Below are positions 10,330 through 20,280 of a stretch of 64,000 nucleotides of DNA, in pieces. How positions within the stretch are numbered: the first letter of the stretch is position 1; every line of letters starts with the position of its first letter. Position numbers and translations under genes: made by a program. The stretch is from contig NZ_JBEPLU010000001.1 of assembly GCF_040545335.1 (NCBI RefSeq), positions 2,170,001 through 2,234,000 on the forward strand, in the 5' to 3' direction. The DNA comes from Phenylobacterium koreense. GTDB taxonomy: Bacteria > Pseudomonadota > Alphaproteobacteria > Caulobacterales > Caulobacteraceae. The notes under the pieces were generated by a model. That model had not been told where the DNA came from, did not search any database, and saw nothing but the letters and a program-made list of their open reading frames with translations.

Positions 10330-11547
10330 ATGACGATAAACCGCGCGCCGACAAAACGTTTCGAACAACGAAAGAACGCTATCGTTTCTTCGGCGGTGCA
10401 GGTACTCAACCGTAAGGGAGTCCGCGGGATGACCCTCGCGGACGTAGCGGCCCGACTGGATCTCGTTCCGACGGGAGTCGTCTACTACTTCAAGAACAAG
10501 GAAGACCTGGCGGCGGCCTGCTTCCTCGACGGGATCGGCCGTTTCAAGGAACTGGCCGCGATCGGCGAGACCGGGGAGAGCGTGCGGGAGCGCCTGAAGC
10601 TCTTCCTCGACGCCTATTTCGACTATCGCCGCCGGATGCTGCTCGGCGAGGCCGACGCCATCGCCACCTTCAACGATGTGCGCGGCCTCAATCACGCGCC
10701 GGTCAATGCGGCCTTTGTCGACATGTTCCGCAAGATCCGCAGCCTGCTGGCGGGACCCGAGACCCACGGGCTCTCGTGGCCGTCCCTCGGCGCCAGGGCG
10801 CATCTGCTGATCTCCGAGGTCCTGTGGGCAGTGGTCTGGCTGCATCGCTACGATCCCGACGACTTCGCCCGGGTCTCGCATCGCGTTCATTCGATCATGG
10901 CCGACGGTCTGCTGGCGCCGGACTCGGCCTGGAATCCGGTCGCCCTGCCAAGCCTGATCGCCGAGAGCCAGGAGACCGAGGCCTCGAAGGAGCTGTTCCT
11001 GCGCGCCGCCACCCAGCTCATCAACGAGCAGGGTTATCTGGGGGCTTCGGTCGAGAAGATCTCGGCGCGGCTCAACGTGACCAAGGGCGCCTTCTACCAC
11101 CACCACGAGACCAAGGACGAACTGGTCGTCGCCTGCTTCGAGCGGACCTTCGACGTCATGCGCCGGGCGATCCGTCAGGCCGAGGCCGCTTCGGGCGACG
11201 GCTTCCAGACCTTAGCTACGGTTGCCACCGCCCTGGTGGAGTACCAGATGACCGGCAATGCGCCGCTGCTGCGGGCCTCGGCGCTGAGCTCGGCGCCCGA
11301 AGCCTTGCGCCCCCAACTTGTCGCCAAGTTCGACCGGATATCCGATCGCTTCGCCTCGCTGATCTCCGACGGGGTGGCCGATGGGTCCTTGCGGCCGATC
11401 GACGTGAACATCGCCGCCCAGATGCTGACCGCGATGATCAACGCCGCCGCCGAATTGCAGAACTGGGCGCAAGGGGTAACCCCGCACACCGCCGCGGCCC
11501 TCTATGTGCGGCCGTTCTTCGAAGGATTGCTCTCCCGCCAGGCGTAG
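10330..11547 (+). CDS. tandem TetR-type transcription regulator (two HTH domains)
   Basis: A 405-residue protein, about twice the usual TetR length. The first TetR N-domain (residues ~8-60) has QVLNRKGVRGMTLADVAARL and PTGVVYYFKNKEDL; the second (~220-270) has FLRAATQLINEQGYLGASVE then VTKGAFYHHHETKDEL. Each is followed by its own helical region, so this looks like two full TetR units fused head to tail. A pseudo-dimer in one chain would free the protein to bind asymmetric or double sites. It lies between the molybdenum hydroxylase and the acyl-CoA carboxylase and probably controls one or both, with an acyl-CoA or lipid-like ligand as a guess. Confidence 0.88.
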   Translation: MTINRAPTKRFEQRKNAIVSSAVQVLNRKGVRGMTLADVAARLDLVPTGVVYYFKNKEDLAAACFLDGIGRFKELAAIGETGESVRERLKLFLDAYFDYRRRMLLGEADAIATFNDVRGLNHAPVNAAFVDMFRKIRSLLAGPETHGLSWPSLGARAHLLISEVLWAVVWLHRYDPDDFARVSHRVHSIMADGLLAPDSAWNPVALPSLIAESQETEASKELFLRAATQLINEQGYLGASVEKISARLNVTKGAFYHHHETKDELVVACFERTFDVMRRAIRQAEAASGDGFQTLATVATALVEYQMTGNAPLLRASALSSAPEALRPQLVAKFDRISDRFASLISDGVADGSLRPIDVNIAAQMLTAMINAAAELQNWAQGVTPHTAAALYVRPFFEGLLSRQA

Positions 11548-11602
11548 ACGTCCCTCACGGCGCCCGGGCAAAGTGGGAGAAAAGCCTGAGGGAACGTCCG
11601 AC

Positions 11603-14600
11603 GTGAAGAAGCTGCTGATCGCCAATCGCGGCGAGATCTCCATTCGCATCGCCCGCACCGCCGCCGAGATGGGCGTGGAGACCCTGGCGGTCTATTCCAG
11701 CGACGACGCCAGCGCCTTGCACGTTCGCACCTCGGACGACGCGCAGGTCCTGAGCGGCGCAGGTCCCGCGGCCTATCTGGACGGGGAGCGGATTTTGGCG
11801 ATCGCGCGCGAGCGCGGCTGCGATGCGGTGCATCCCGGCTACGGCTTCCTCTCGGAGAATGCGACCTTCGCACGGGCCTGCGAGACGGCGGATGTCACCT
11901 TCGTCGGCCCTCCCCCTGCAGCCCTCGAGCTCTTCGGCGACAAGGGGCGAGCCCGCGCTCTGGCGGCGGCGCACGAGGTTCCCATCCTCGCCGGGATCGA
12001 GGGCGGAGCGAGCCTGGCGGACGCCCGCGCCTTCTTCCGCGATCTGGGTCCGGGCGGCGTGGTGATGATCAAGGCGGTGGCGGGCGGCGGCGGGCGGGGG
12101 ATGCGGCCGGTCCGCACCGAGGCCGAACTTACGGAAGCGTTCGAACGCTGCGCCTCCGAGGCGCAGGCCGCCTTCGGCGACGGCTCTCTCTATGTCGAGG
12201 AGTTCCTTCCCCGCGCCCGGCATATCGAGGTGCAGATCGTCGGCGACGGCCAGGTCGTCTCGCACCTCTGGGACCGCGAATGCAGCCTGCAGCGCCAGCG
12301 CCAGAAGGTGGTCGAGATCGCGCCCGCCTCCACGCTGGCGCCGGAGCTGCGAGAGCGCCTGTTCGAGGCGGCCGTCGCCTTGGGGCGCGCCGCGGGCTAT
12401 CGCAGCCTCGGTACGGTGGAGTTCCTGGTCGACGGCGAGCGGGCCGTGTTCATCGAGGCCAATCCTCGCCTGCAGGTCGAGCATACGGTCACCGAGGAGG
12501 TGACCGGTCTGGATCTCGTGCGCCTGCAGATCGAGGTCGCCCGTGGTCGCTCATTGGCCGATCTGGGCCTGACACAGGCGGAGGTTCCCAAGCCGCGCGG
12601 CTGCGCCATCCAGGCGCGGGTCAACCTCGAGACGATGAACCCCGATGGCTCAGCCAAGCCGTCAGGCGGGGTGCTCTCGGCTTACGAGCCGCCCTCGGGG
12701 CCTGGCGTGCGCGTCGATGGCTTTGGCTATGCGGGCTACCGCACCAGCGCCCGGTTCGATTCGCTGCTGGCCAAGCTGATCGTCCACGGCCCTGATCTCG
12801 GGGCCGCCGCCGCCAAGGCGCGGCGCGCGCTCTCGGAGTTCAAGATCGCCGGCGCGCCGACCAATATCGAGTTTCTCCAAGGGCTGCTGGCGCACCCAGC
12901 GGCGCTGACCGGCGAGGTCCATACCCGTTTCATCGAGGAGCGGGTCGCCGAACTCGCCACGGCCGCCCCTGCGCCCAAGCTCTATTTTGAGACCCCGGCG
13001 CCTGGGGTCAGGCGGGCAGGCGCCCAGGTCGATGCTTCCGACCCCCTGGCGGTGCTCAACCACGGCAGGGCGGTCGTGGATGTTCCGGAGAGAGCGCCGG
13101 AGGTCGAGGGGCCTGAAGGCGCGCGCGCGGTCCGCGCGCCGCTGCAAGGCACGGTCATCGGGGTGATGGCCAAGGACGGCGACGAGGTCCGAGAGGGCCA
13201 GCCGCTCTTCGTCATGGAGGCGATGAAGATGGAGCACGTCGTATCGGCCGACGTCTCCGGCATCGTCCGCCTCGTCACCGTCGATGAAGGCGATACGGTC
13301 TTCGAGGGACACGCCATGGCTTTCGTGCGGCCTGCCGCCGTAGAGGGCGCGGCGCTGGCGGCGGAGGAGGAGGTCGACCTCGACCATATACGTCCCGACC
13401 TGGCCGAAGTAATGGAACGCCATCGCTTCGCGCTCGACGAAGCGCGCCCGGACGCGGTGGCGCGGCGGCGCAAGACGGGCCAGCGCACGACCCGCGAGAA
13501 CATCACCGATCTCTGTGACCCCGGCAGCTTCACCGAGTACGGCCCGCTGGTGGTAGCCGCTCGCCGTCGTCGCAACACGGTCCAGGAACTGATCGAGCAG
13601 ACTCCGGCCGACGGCATGGTCATGGGCCTGGGCTCGGTCAACGGCGACCGCTTCCCGGAGGAGAAGTCCCGGGTCGCGGTGATGGCGTACGACTACACGG
13701 TGCTGGCGGGCACCCAGGGCGCGCACAACCACGAAAAGCTCGACCGGATGAGCGAGATCGCCGCCCGCTGGCGTTTGCCCACGGTGTTCTTCACCGAAGG
13801 CGGGGGCGGGCGTCCAGGCGACACCGAGGGTGGCGGCTTCATCCGCGGCTTCGAATTCTGGGGCCGGCTCTCGGGAGCGGTTCCACTGGTGGGGATCAAT
13901 TCGGGTCGCTGCTTTGCGGGCAACGCCGCGATCCTCGGCTGCTGCGACGTCATCATCGCCACGAAGGACTCGGCGCTGGGCATGGGCGGGCCGGCGATGG
14001 TGGAGGGCGGCGGGCTGGGTGTCTTCCGCCCCGAGGAGATCGGCCCGATCAAGGTGATGCAGGAGAACGGCACCATCGACGTCCTGGCCGAGGACGAGGC
14101 CGACGCCGTGCGCCTGGCCAAGCAGTACCTCTCCTATTTTCAGGGGGCGGTGAAGGAATGGTCCTGCGCCGACCAGCGGCTGCTGCGCCAGGCGATCCCG
14201 GAGAACCGCCTGCGGGTCTACGATATCCGCAAGGTCATCGGGCTGATCGCCGACGAGGGTTCCGTTCTGGAGCTGCGGCCGAGGTTCGGCCTGGCCATGG
14301 TCACCGCCTTCATCCGCGTCGAGGGGCGGCCGGTGGGCGTCTTCGCCAACAATCCGCAGCATCTGGGCGGCGCCATTGATTCCGACGCCTCGGACAAGGC
14401 CGCGCGCTTCCTGCAGCTGTGCGAAGCCTTCGGCATCCCGGTGCTGTCGCTCTCCGATACGCCTGGCAACATGGTCGGGCCGGAGGCGGAGAAGACCGCC
14501 CTGATCCGCCACTGCTCGCGGCTGTTCGTGATCGGGGCGAATCTGACCGTGCCGATCTTCTCGGTGATCCTGCGCAAGAGCTACGGGCTCGGCGCCATCG

Positions 14601-14932
14601 CCATGACCGGCGGATCCTATCAGGGGGCGATGTTCACGGTCTCCTGGCCGACTGGCGAGTTCGGCGGCATGGGCCTGGAGGGCTCGGTCAAGCTCGGCTA
14701 CCGCAACGAGCTGGCGGCGATCGAGGACCCTGTCGCCCGGAAGGCGAAATTCGACGAGATGGTCGCTGCCGCCTACGCCCGCGGCAAGGCGCTGTCCCAG
14801 GCGATGAGGCCCTCGCTCGACGACGTCATCGACCCCGCCGACACCCGCCGCTGGGTGCTGGCGGGGCTGAAGTCCCTGCCGCCGCTGCCCCAGCGGACCG
14901 AGAAGAAGCTACGCTGGATCGATAGCTGGTGA
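11603..14932 (+). CDS. single-chain biotin-dependent acyl-CoA carboxylase (BC-BCCP-CT fusion)
   Basis: A 1,109-residue protein from the GTG at 11603, which follows GAGGGAAC; the frame is open 99 bases upstream into the regulator gene. Domains: biotin carboxylase (start KKLLIANRGEISIRIARTA, ATP-grasp loop AVAGGGGRGM, EANPRLQVEH), biotinyl domain with EAMKMEH (biotinylated Lys K542), then carboxyltransferase to the end (GRCFAGNAAI, GGSYQGAMFTV). It carboxylates an acyl-CoA with bicarbonate and ATP. The all-in-one layout and size are like the single-chain long-chain acyl-CoA carboxylases described in actinobacteria and Rhodopseudomonas. Whether it takes acetyl-, propionyl- or long-chain CoA is unknown. 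Confidence 0.93.
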   Translation: MKKLLIANRGEISIRIARTAAEMGVETLAVYSSDDASALHVRTSDDAQVLSGAGPAAYLDGERILAIARERGCDAVHPGYGFLSENATFARACETADVTFVGPPPAALELFGDKGRARALAAAHEVPILAGIEGGASLADARAFFRDLGPGGVVMIKAVAGGGGRGMRPVRTEAELTEAFERCASEAQAAFGDGSLYVEEFLPRARHIEVQIVGDGQVVSHLWDRECSLQRQRQKVVEIAPASTLAPELRERLFEAAVALGRAAGYRSLGTVEFLVDGERAVFIEANPRLQVEHTVTEEVTGLDLVRLQIEVARGRSLADLGLTQAEVPKPRGCAIQARVNLETMNPDGSAKPSGGVLSAYEPPSGPGVRVDGFGYAGYRTSARFDSLLAKLIVHGPDLGAAAAKARRALSEFKIAGAPTNIEFLQGLLAHPAALTGEVHTRFIEERVAELATAAPAPKLYFETPAPGVRRAGAQVDASDPLAVLNHGRAVVDVPERAPEVEGPEGARAVRAPLQGTVIGVMAKDGDEVREGQPLFVMEAMKMEHVVSADVSGIVRLVTVDEGDTVFEGHAMAFVRPAAVEGAALAAEEEVDLDHIRPDLAEVMERHRFALDEARPDAVARRRKTGQRTTRENITDLCDPGSFTEYGPLVVAARRRRNTVQELIEQTPADGMVMGLGSVNGDRFPEEKSRVAVMAYDYTVLAGTQGAHNHEKLDRMSEIAARWRLPTVFFTEGGGGRPGDTEGGGFIRGFEFWGRLSGAVPLVGINSGRCFAGNAAILGCCDVIIATKDSALGMGGPAMVEGGGLGVFRPEEIGPIKVMQENGTIDVLAEDEADAVRLAKQYLSYFQGAVKEWSCADQRLLRQAIPENRLRVYDIRKVIGLIADEGSVLELRPRFGLAMVTAFIRVEGRPVGVFANNPQHLGGAIDSDASDKAARFLQLCEAFGIPVLSLSDTPGNMVGPEAEKTALIRHCSRLFVIGANLTVPIFSVILRKSYGLGAIAMTGGSYQGAMFTVSWPTGEFGGMGLEGSVKLGYRNELAAIEDPVARKAKFDEMVAAAYARGKALSQAMRPSLDDVIDPADTRRWVLAGLKSLPPLPQRTEKKLRWIDSW

Positions 14933-14947
14933 CCTGCGCGCCGCCGA

Positions 14948-16300
14948 TCAGTGCGGCACGTAGGTCCTCAGCACGTCCTCGATGATCCGCTCCAACTGGC
15001 CGAGCGTGTTGCAGGTCTTGGCCACGTGGCAGAACCGCTCGTAGCGGTGCATGACGCTGTCGCCCTGGGTCCAGTAGCTTTCCGGTTCGGGGTTGAGCCA
15101 GATCACCGAGCGGGCCCGATTGTGGATCGTCGCCATCAGGTCCAGGCGCGGATCGGCATAGTTCGACCGCCCATCACCCAGGAAGATCACGGTGGTGTGC
15201 CGGTCGACGTGATCGAGATGGTTCTCGCAGAAGTCTTCCAGCGACTTTCCGTAGTCGGTCTGCTGGAAGCCGATCTTGCGCAGCACCTGGAAGATGGCGC
15301 CGTCGATGTGCTCGTCGTCGAGGATGTCGTTGACGCTGATCAGGCGGCCTGAGAAGGCATAGGCCTCGAGCCGGTCGACCACCTCGTTCAGCGAATAGAG
15401 GAAGGTCAGCAGGAACTGGGCCGCGGCGGCGACGGACTTGGAGACGTCGCAGATGCAGACGATCGACGGCTTGTCGATCTTCTCGGTCTTCCAGATGACT
15501 TCGAAGGGCATGCCGCCGTAGGGCATGGATTTGCGCAGGGTGCGGCGCACGTCCATATGGCCCTTCTTGGCCCGGTTGCGGCGGCGCGAATAGCGGTCGG
15601 CCAGGCGCTTGGCCATCTTCTTGACCAGGGCCTGCATGACGGCCTGGTCCACCGGGTCGATGCCGCCCTCGGCGTTCAGCGCCTTGCGGGCCAGCATCTC
15701 CTCGCGGAGCATCTTGCCTGAGCCGGACGCATATAGCCCGTGCTGGCGCTCGACGTAGCGCTGGGCCTCTTCGGTCAGCCGCCGCTTGCCGAGTTCCAGC
15801 CGGTCGGCCGCGTCGCCGCCGCCTTCCAGCTTGCGGGCCGCATTGATGATCGCCTCGATCTCGGAGAGGCCCATCTCTTCAAGTAGCCGCCGGGTCAGGC
15901 GCGAGCGCTGGGTGGTCAGGCGGATCTGCGAGACCTGGGCCCGCTCGGCCGCTTCCTCCATGGCCTGGGAAAGGCCGGAGGCGTCGCCTTCCAGCAGCAT
16001 GCGCGCCAGCTCCGACTGCGCCGCCTCTTCGGGCAGGCCGTCCATCGGGTCGCCCTCGCCCTGCGGCGGCGGCTCGAACCGCAACTGGTCACGCGCGAAG
16101 AAGGTCTCGAACGTCTCGTCGAAGCGGACCACCTCGTCGGCGGTCTTGGCCAGGGTCGCGCACAGCGCGTCCTTGAAGAGTTCGCGGTCGGTGAAGCCGA
16201 TCGTCGCCACCGTGCGGTGAGCGTCGATGGCTTCAGCCGGCGAGACCTTCACATCCACGGCCCGAAGGGCGCGGAAGAAGTCCTCCAGAGCGCCTTGCAT
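14948..16300 (-). CDS. CoxE-like von Willebrand factor A domain protein
   Basis: A 450-residue protein. The C-terminal half is a vWA domain with the metal-ion site D285-V-S-K-S (DxSxS) in VCICDVSKSV and a later TTVIFLGDGRSN segment. The N-terminal half is helical and charged. CoxE/MoxR pairs act as AAA-plus chaperone and metal-dependent adaptor in enzyme maturation, for example inserting or activating metal cofactors. Here it starts 3 bp after the MoxR-type gene ends, so the two form one transcription unit. The client is unknown; the molybdenum hydroxylase 5 kb away is a tempting but unproven candidate. Confidence 0.88.
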   Translation of the reverse strand: MQGALEDFFRALRAVDVKVSPAEAIDAHRTVATIGFTDRELFKDALCATLAKTADEVVRFDETFETFFARDQLRFEPPPQGEGDPMDGLPEEAAQSELARMLLEGDASGLSQAMEEAAERAQVSQIRLTTQRSRLTRRLLEEMGLSEIEAIINAARKLEGGGDAADRLELGKRRLTEEAQRYVERQHGLYASGSGKMLREEMLARKALNAEGGIDPVDQAVMQALVKKMAKRLADRYSRRRNRAKKGHMDVRRTLRKSMPYGGMPFEVIWKTEKIDKPSIVCICDVSKSVAAAAQFLLTFLYSLNEVVDRLEAYAFSGRLISVNDILDDEHIDGAIFQVLRKIGFQQTDYGKSLEDFCENHLDHVDRHTTVIFLGDGRSNYADPRLDLMATIHNRARSVIWLNPEPESYWTQGDSVMHRYERFCHVAKTCNTLGQLERIIEDVLRTYVPH

Positions 16301-16303
16301 GGG

Positions 16304-17266
16304 TCAGGCCGCAGGGCGGCGGAGCAGTTCCGAAATCTGCGGCTCCACCGCGGCGATGTCGGGCTCGAACTTCAGCAGTACGTTCAGGGTGTCGCGCACC
16401 ACTTCGGGGCTGAGGCTGTCGGCGTTGAGCAGGATCAGCGCCCGCGCCCAGTCCACGGTCTCGGAAATCGACGGCGACTTGCGCAGGTCGAGGGTGCGCA
16501 GCGACTGGACGAAGTTGACCAGCGAGGCGGTCAGGGTCTGCTCGATGCCCGGCACGCGGCTGGCGACGATCTTCCGCTCCAGGTCGGCGTCGGGCAGCGG
16601 GATGTGCAGGTGCAGGCAGCGGCGCTTCAGAGCATCGCCCAGGTCGCGGATGTTGTTGGAGGTCAGGAACACCAGCGGCGGGGTCTTGGCCTTGATCGCG
16701 CCCAGCTCGGGGATCGAGACCTGATAGGCCGAGAGCACTTCCAGCAGGAAGGCTTCGAACGCCTCATCCGACTTGTCGATTTCGTCAATCAGCAGGACGC
16801 AGCCGTCGTCTTCCCTCAGCGCCTTCATCAGCGGGCGCGGCTCGAGGAAGGGCTCGGAGAAGAACAGGTCGCCGATGCCGTGCAGGCGGTCCATGGCGGC
16901 GTCCATGTCCTTGGCGTCCGACAGGGCCTCGCCCATGCGGTCCTTGAGGATCTGCGTGTAGAGGAGCTGCTTGCCGTACTTCCACTCGTACAGCGCCTTG
17001 GATTCGTCCAGGCCCTCGTAGCACTGCATCCGGATCAGCGGCTGGCCGAGCAGCGTGGCGGTCGAGAGCGCCAGCTCGGTCTTGCCGACGCCGGCCGAGC
17101 CTTCGACCAGGATCGGCTTCTGCAGGTGGATCGCCATGTAGAGGGCGGTCGCGATGCGGCGGGATGCGATGTAGCCGACGCTGGCCAGCCCTTCGATCAG
17201 GGCGTCCACGGAAGACAGGACGTCCGGCTGCGCGGCGTTATTCACCGCGGGGGTGGAAACGGTCAA
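16304..17266 (-). CDS. MoxR-family AAA+ ATPase
   Basis: A 320-residue ATPase with Walker A GSAGVGKT (residues 56-63), Walker B VLLIDEIDKSD and sensor segment LTSNNIRDL, typical of the MoxR branch. It would hydrolyse ATP to remodel a client with the vWA protein encoded immediately downstream. The start is a TTG at 17266; an in-frame stop lies just upstream and no other start occurs before the conserved region, so TTG is the only choice. The ribosome site is weak (GAGA). It leads a two-gene operon. Confidence 0.92.
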   Translation of the reverse strand: MTVSTPAVNNAAQPDVLSSVDALIEGLASVGYIASRRIATALYMAIHLQKPILVEGSAGVGKTELALSTATLLGQPLIRMQCYEGLDESKALYEWKYGKQLLYTQILKDRMGEALSDAKDMDAAMDRLHGIGDLFFSEPFLEPRPLMKALREDDGCVLLIDEIDKSDEAFEAFLLEVLSAYQVSIPELGAIKAKTPPLVFLTSNNIRDLGDALKRRCLHLHIPLPDADLERKIVASRVPGIEQTLTASLVNFVQSLRTLDLRKSPSISETVDWARALILLNADSLSPEVVRDTLNVLLKFEPDIAAVEPQISELLRRPAA

Positions 17267-17394
17267 AGTCTCAAACTTTCAAAATCTGCGCTTAATGGCG
17301 CCGTGGGCGTTCAATGGGCCAAGTGTGCAAGCGCCATGAGGCCATGGCAAGTCATGCTGCAATTGGTTTTTGTACGCCGCGATGAAAGTTGGGG

Positions 17395-18558
17395 TCAGCT
17401 GTTGCGCTTCACGAAGGCTCGGATCGCAGCGGTGATCTGGTCCTGATCGGTCTCCGACAGGTAGGGATGCATGGGCAGGCTCATGACCACCTTGGCCTTG
17501 GCGTCGGTCACCGGCAGGCCGCCCGGAGCGGGATATTTCGAATAGATGTCCTGGCGATGGATCGGGATGGGGTAATAGACCGCCGTCGGAATCGCCTGGC
17601 CCTTCAGGTGGGCGATCAGGCCGTCGCGATCATCGGTCTCGATGGTGTATTGCGCCCAAACCGAGACGCCCCCCTGGATCACCGTGGGAACCTTCACCAC
17701 GTCGCCGAGCTGCTCGGCGTAGCGGGCGGCCACCTTGTTTCGCGACTCGATCTCGTCGGCGAAGATGGTCAGCTTCTGCAGCAGGACGGCGGCCTGGATG
17801 GTGTCCATGCGGCTGTTCATGCCGATGCGCATGTTCAGGTACTTCGGGTCGTGGTCGAAGGTGCGGCCCTCGATGTCCGATTTCACGGCCTGGCCATGGA
17901 CCCGCAGGGAGACCAGCAGGTCGTGGAAGTCGGCGTCCTTGCTGAGCACCGCGCCGCCGTCGCCGTAGCAGCCCAGCGGCTTGGCGGGAAAGAAGCTGGT
18001 GGTGGCGACGTCGGCCCAATGGATGGGATGCTGGCCGTTCAGGGTGCAGCCGAAGCCCTGCGCGCTATCGGCGATGAGCTTCAGCCCATGCTTGCGCGCC
18101 ACCGTGGCGATCGCCGGATAGTCGGCCGGCTGGCCGAACAAGTCGACGGCGATGATCGCCTTCGGCGTGAGTTCGCCGGCCGCCTTCACCGCCTCGATGG
18201 CGGCGTCGAGCTTGGCCGGGTCGAGATTGTAGGTGTCCTCGAGGATGTCCACGAACACAGGCGAGGCGCCCACCAGCGGCATGACCTCGGCCGTGGCGGC
18301 GAAAGTGAAGGACGGGCAGAAGACGGCGTCGCCCGGCCCGATCCCCCAGGCCATGAGCGGCAGTTGCAGCGCCTCGGTGCCGGACCCGCAGGAGAGCACG
18401 AACGGCGCCTGGCCGAACTCGCCCAAGGCTTTCTCGAACTGACCGATCTCGGGGCCCATCACATAGGCGCCTGAACGGACGACCTTCAGGATGGCGTCTT
18501 CCAGCGGCTGGCCCAGGCGGGCGCGCTGGGCTTGCAGGTCGATGAACGGGATCGGCAT
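17395..18558 (-). CDS. DegT/DnrJ/EryC1 aminotransferase, WbpE-like
   Basis: A 387-residue PLP enzyme of the sugar aminotransferase family. It begins IPFIDLQAQRARLGQPLE, has the PLP Lys K193 in SFFPAKPLGCYGDGG, and ends with the family segment PTAVYYPIPIHRQ and VMSLPMHPYL. By memory it is closest to WbpE/WlbC, which aminates UDP-2-acetamido-2-deoxy-3-oxo-glucuronate in surface polysaccharide synthesis. Partner genes (dehydrogenase WbpB, acetyltransferase WbpD) are not adjacent. It stands alone between the MoxR unit and the chemoreceptor, so it probably feeds a polysaccharide locus placed elsewhere, perhaps the one at the right end of this window. Confidence 0.87.
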   Translation of the reverse strand: MPIPFIDLQAQRARLGQPLEDAILKVVRSGAYVMGPEIGQFEKALGEFGQAPFVLSCGSGTEALQLPLMAWGIGPGDAVFCPSFTFAATAEVMPLVGASPVFVDILEDTYNLDPAKLDAAIEAVKAAGELTPKAIIAVDLFGQPADYPAIATVARKHGLKLIADSAQGFGCTLNGQHPIHWADVATTSFFPAKPLGCYGDGGAVLSKDADFHDLLVSLRVHGQAVKSDIEGRTFDHDPKYLNMRIGMNSRMDTIQAAVLLQKLTIFADEIESRNKVAARYAEQLGDVVKVPTVIQGGVSVWAQYTIETDDRDGLIAHLKGQAIPTAVYYPIPIHRQDIYSKYPAPGGLPVTDAKAKVVMSLPMHPYLSETDQDQITAAIRAFVKRNS

Positions 18559-18655
18559 GACGGGCCTCTGGCAGGTGAAGCGGCGGGCTTCATGACATGC
18601 GGGCGTAGGCGAGGCCAGACACGCTTGCTTTCCGAACGTTTCGCAGGCCGTTCGC

Positions 18656-20227
18656 CTAGAACTCCTCCCACTGTTGCGCGAGCTTGACCTGCGCCAGGCG
18701 GGCGGGGCTGCTCACTGGGCGGCGGCCATCCTCGACCGCTCGGGGCGTTGTTCGCGGCGGGACGGTCTCGCCGCCGGTGCGGAACCGGGTGACCAGTCGG
18801 GCAAGCTCGACGCCTTCGCCCTTCAGGTTGGCGGCGGCGGCCGTCACCTCCTCGACCATGGCGGCGTTCTGCTGGGTGACCCGATCCATCTCGTTGACCG
18901 CGGTGTTGACCTCGTTGAGGCCGGTCGCCTGCTCGTTGGACGAGGCGGCGATGTCGGAGATCAGGCTGTCGATCTCGGTGACCTTGGAGACGATCCCCGT
19001 CAGGGCCTCGCCCGTATCGGCGACCAGCTTGACGCCTCGCGCGACCTGATTGGTCGAGTTGGAGATCAACGCCTTGATCTCCTTGGCCGCCTCGGCCGAG
19101 CGCTGGGCCAGCGCTCGGACCTCCTGCGCCACGACGGCGAAGCCCTTGCCGGCTTCGCCCGCGCGCGCGGCCTCGACGCCGGCGTTCAGGGCCAGCAGGT
19201 TAGTCTGGAAGGCGATCTCGTCGATCACGCCGATGATCTGCGTGATCTGGCCGGAGCTCTGCTCGATCTCTCCCATGGCTTCGACTGCGTCGCGAACCAC
19301 CCTGCCGGACGAGACGGCGTCCTCGCGCGCGCCGGAGGCTGCGGCCGAGGCCTGGCGGGCGCCCTCGGCGCTGCGCTTGACCGTAGCAGTGATCTCATCG
19401 AGGGCCGCGGCGGTCTCCTCAAGGGAGGCGGCCTGCTGTTCGGTGCGCCGTGACAGGTCATTGGAGGCGGAGGCGATTTCGTCGGAGCCGCTGCGCAGCG
19501 TCCTGGCCGCGGCCGAAATCCCCTCGACGGCGCCGCGAAGGGACTCCAGCGCCGCGTTGAAGTCGTTCTTGATCTGCTCGTGCGCGCCGGTGAAGACCGC
19601 GTCGATGTGCGTGGTGAGGTCGCCAGTGGCCAGCCTGCGCAGGCTGTCGGCCAGGACCTCCACGACCTTGCTCTGCTGTTCCTCGACCTCGCGCCGCTGG
19701 GCGTCGGCCTCCCGGCGGGCCGCCTCGAGCGCATCGAGATAGACCGAGATGGCGAAGTCCATGTCGAGCAGGGTCGCCTTGATCAGCGCCCCCACCTCGG
19801 CAGCGGCCCGCTTGGGGCTGGTCGCCTTCGTCATGAAGCCGCCCTTCGGCCAGCGTTCGGTCAGGATCTTTTCGATCAGGGTATCGAGGACGAGGGCGTA
19901 GCCGCCGATGTACCAGCGGGGCTCCAGTCCGATCTTTGCATGGACCTCTCCGACCGTGGTGACGCCGCGGACGTATCGCTCGTCGAGCTTTCCGCTGGAA
20001 ATGACGTCCCAGTGGTCGATCTGCCTGCTCCGGGCGTGGGCGATATGGCCCTCGTTGCGGAAGAAGGCGCGGGTCTGCGGCGTGGCGCGGACCTGTTCAT
20101 AGAAGAGATCGAGAGCGCCAGGCAGCTCTCGCATGATGACGTCCCTGACGCCCTTGATGTCCTGGAGAGCCTCCGGCGTGAGGCTTATGAAATCCAGCCT
20201 TTCGGCCAAGGCGTTCGAAGACGTCAC
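18656..20227 (-). CDS. soluble globin-coupled methyl-accepting chemotaxis protein (HemAT type)
   Basis: About 523 residues from a GTG at 20227, chosen because a GGGGG site lies before it and the globin fold begins there; the frame runs on upstream through AT-rich DNA. Residues ~10-180 are a protoglobin domain; [19 protein letters not shown] contains the likely heme-ligating H96. A short HAMP-like linker ([12 protein letters not shown]) leads to the signalling domain with the conserved tip [22 protein letters not shown]. The C-terminus ends QQWEEF, a CheR/CheB tether-like pentapeptide (WEEF). No membrane span is visible, so it is a cytoplasmic oxygen sensor for aerotaxis. No che genes are adjacent. 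Confidence 0.92.
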   Translation of the reverse strand: MTSSNALAERLDFISLTPEALQDIKGVRDVIMRELPGALDLFYEQVRATPQTRAFFRNEGHIAHARSRQIDHWDVISSGKLDERYVRGVTTVGEVHAKIGLEPRWYIGGYALVLDTLIEKILTERWPKGGFMTKATSPKRAAAEVGALIKATLLDMDFAISVYLDALEAARREADAQRREVEEQQSKVVEVLADSLRRLATGDLTTHIDAVFTGAHEQIKNDFNAALESLRGAVEGISAAARTLRSGSDEIASASNDLSRRTEQQAASLEETAAALDEITATVKRSAEGARQASAAASGAREDAVSSGRVVRDAVEAMGEIEQSSGQITQIIGVIDEIAFQTNLLALNAGVEAARAGEAGKGFAVVAQEVRALAQRSAEAAKEIKALISNSTNQVARGVKLVADTGEALTGIVSKVTEIDSLISDIAASSNEQATGLNEVNTAVNEMDRVTQQNAAMVEEVTAAAANLKGEGVELARLVTRFRTGGETVPPRTTPRAVEDGRRPVSSPARLAQVKLAQQWEEF

Positions 20228-20280
20228 ATGCACCCCCGAGCATAGATGTTGGGAGCTGTATGTTGGTTTGTTTGGGTTAA

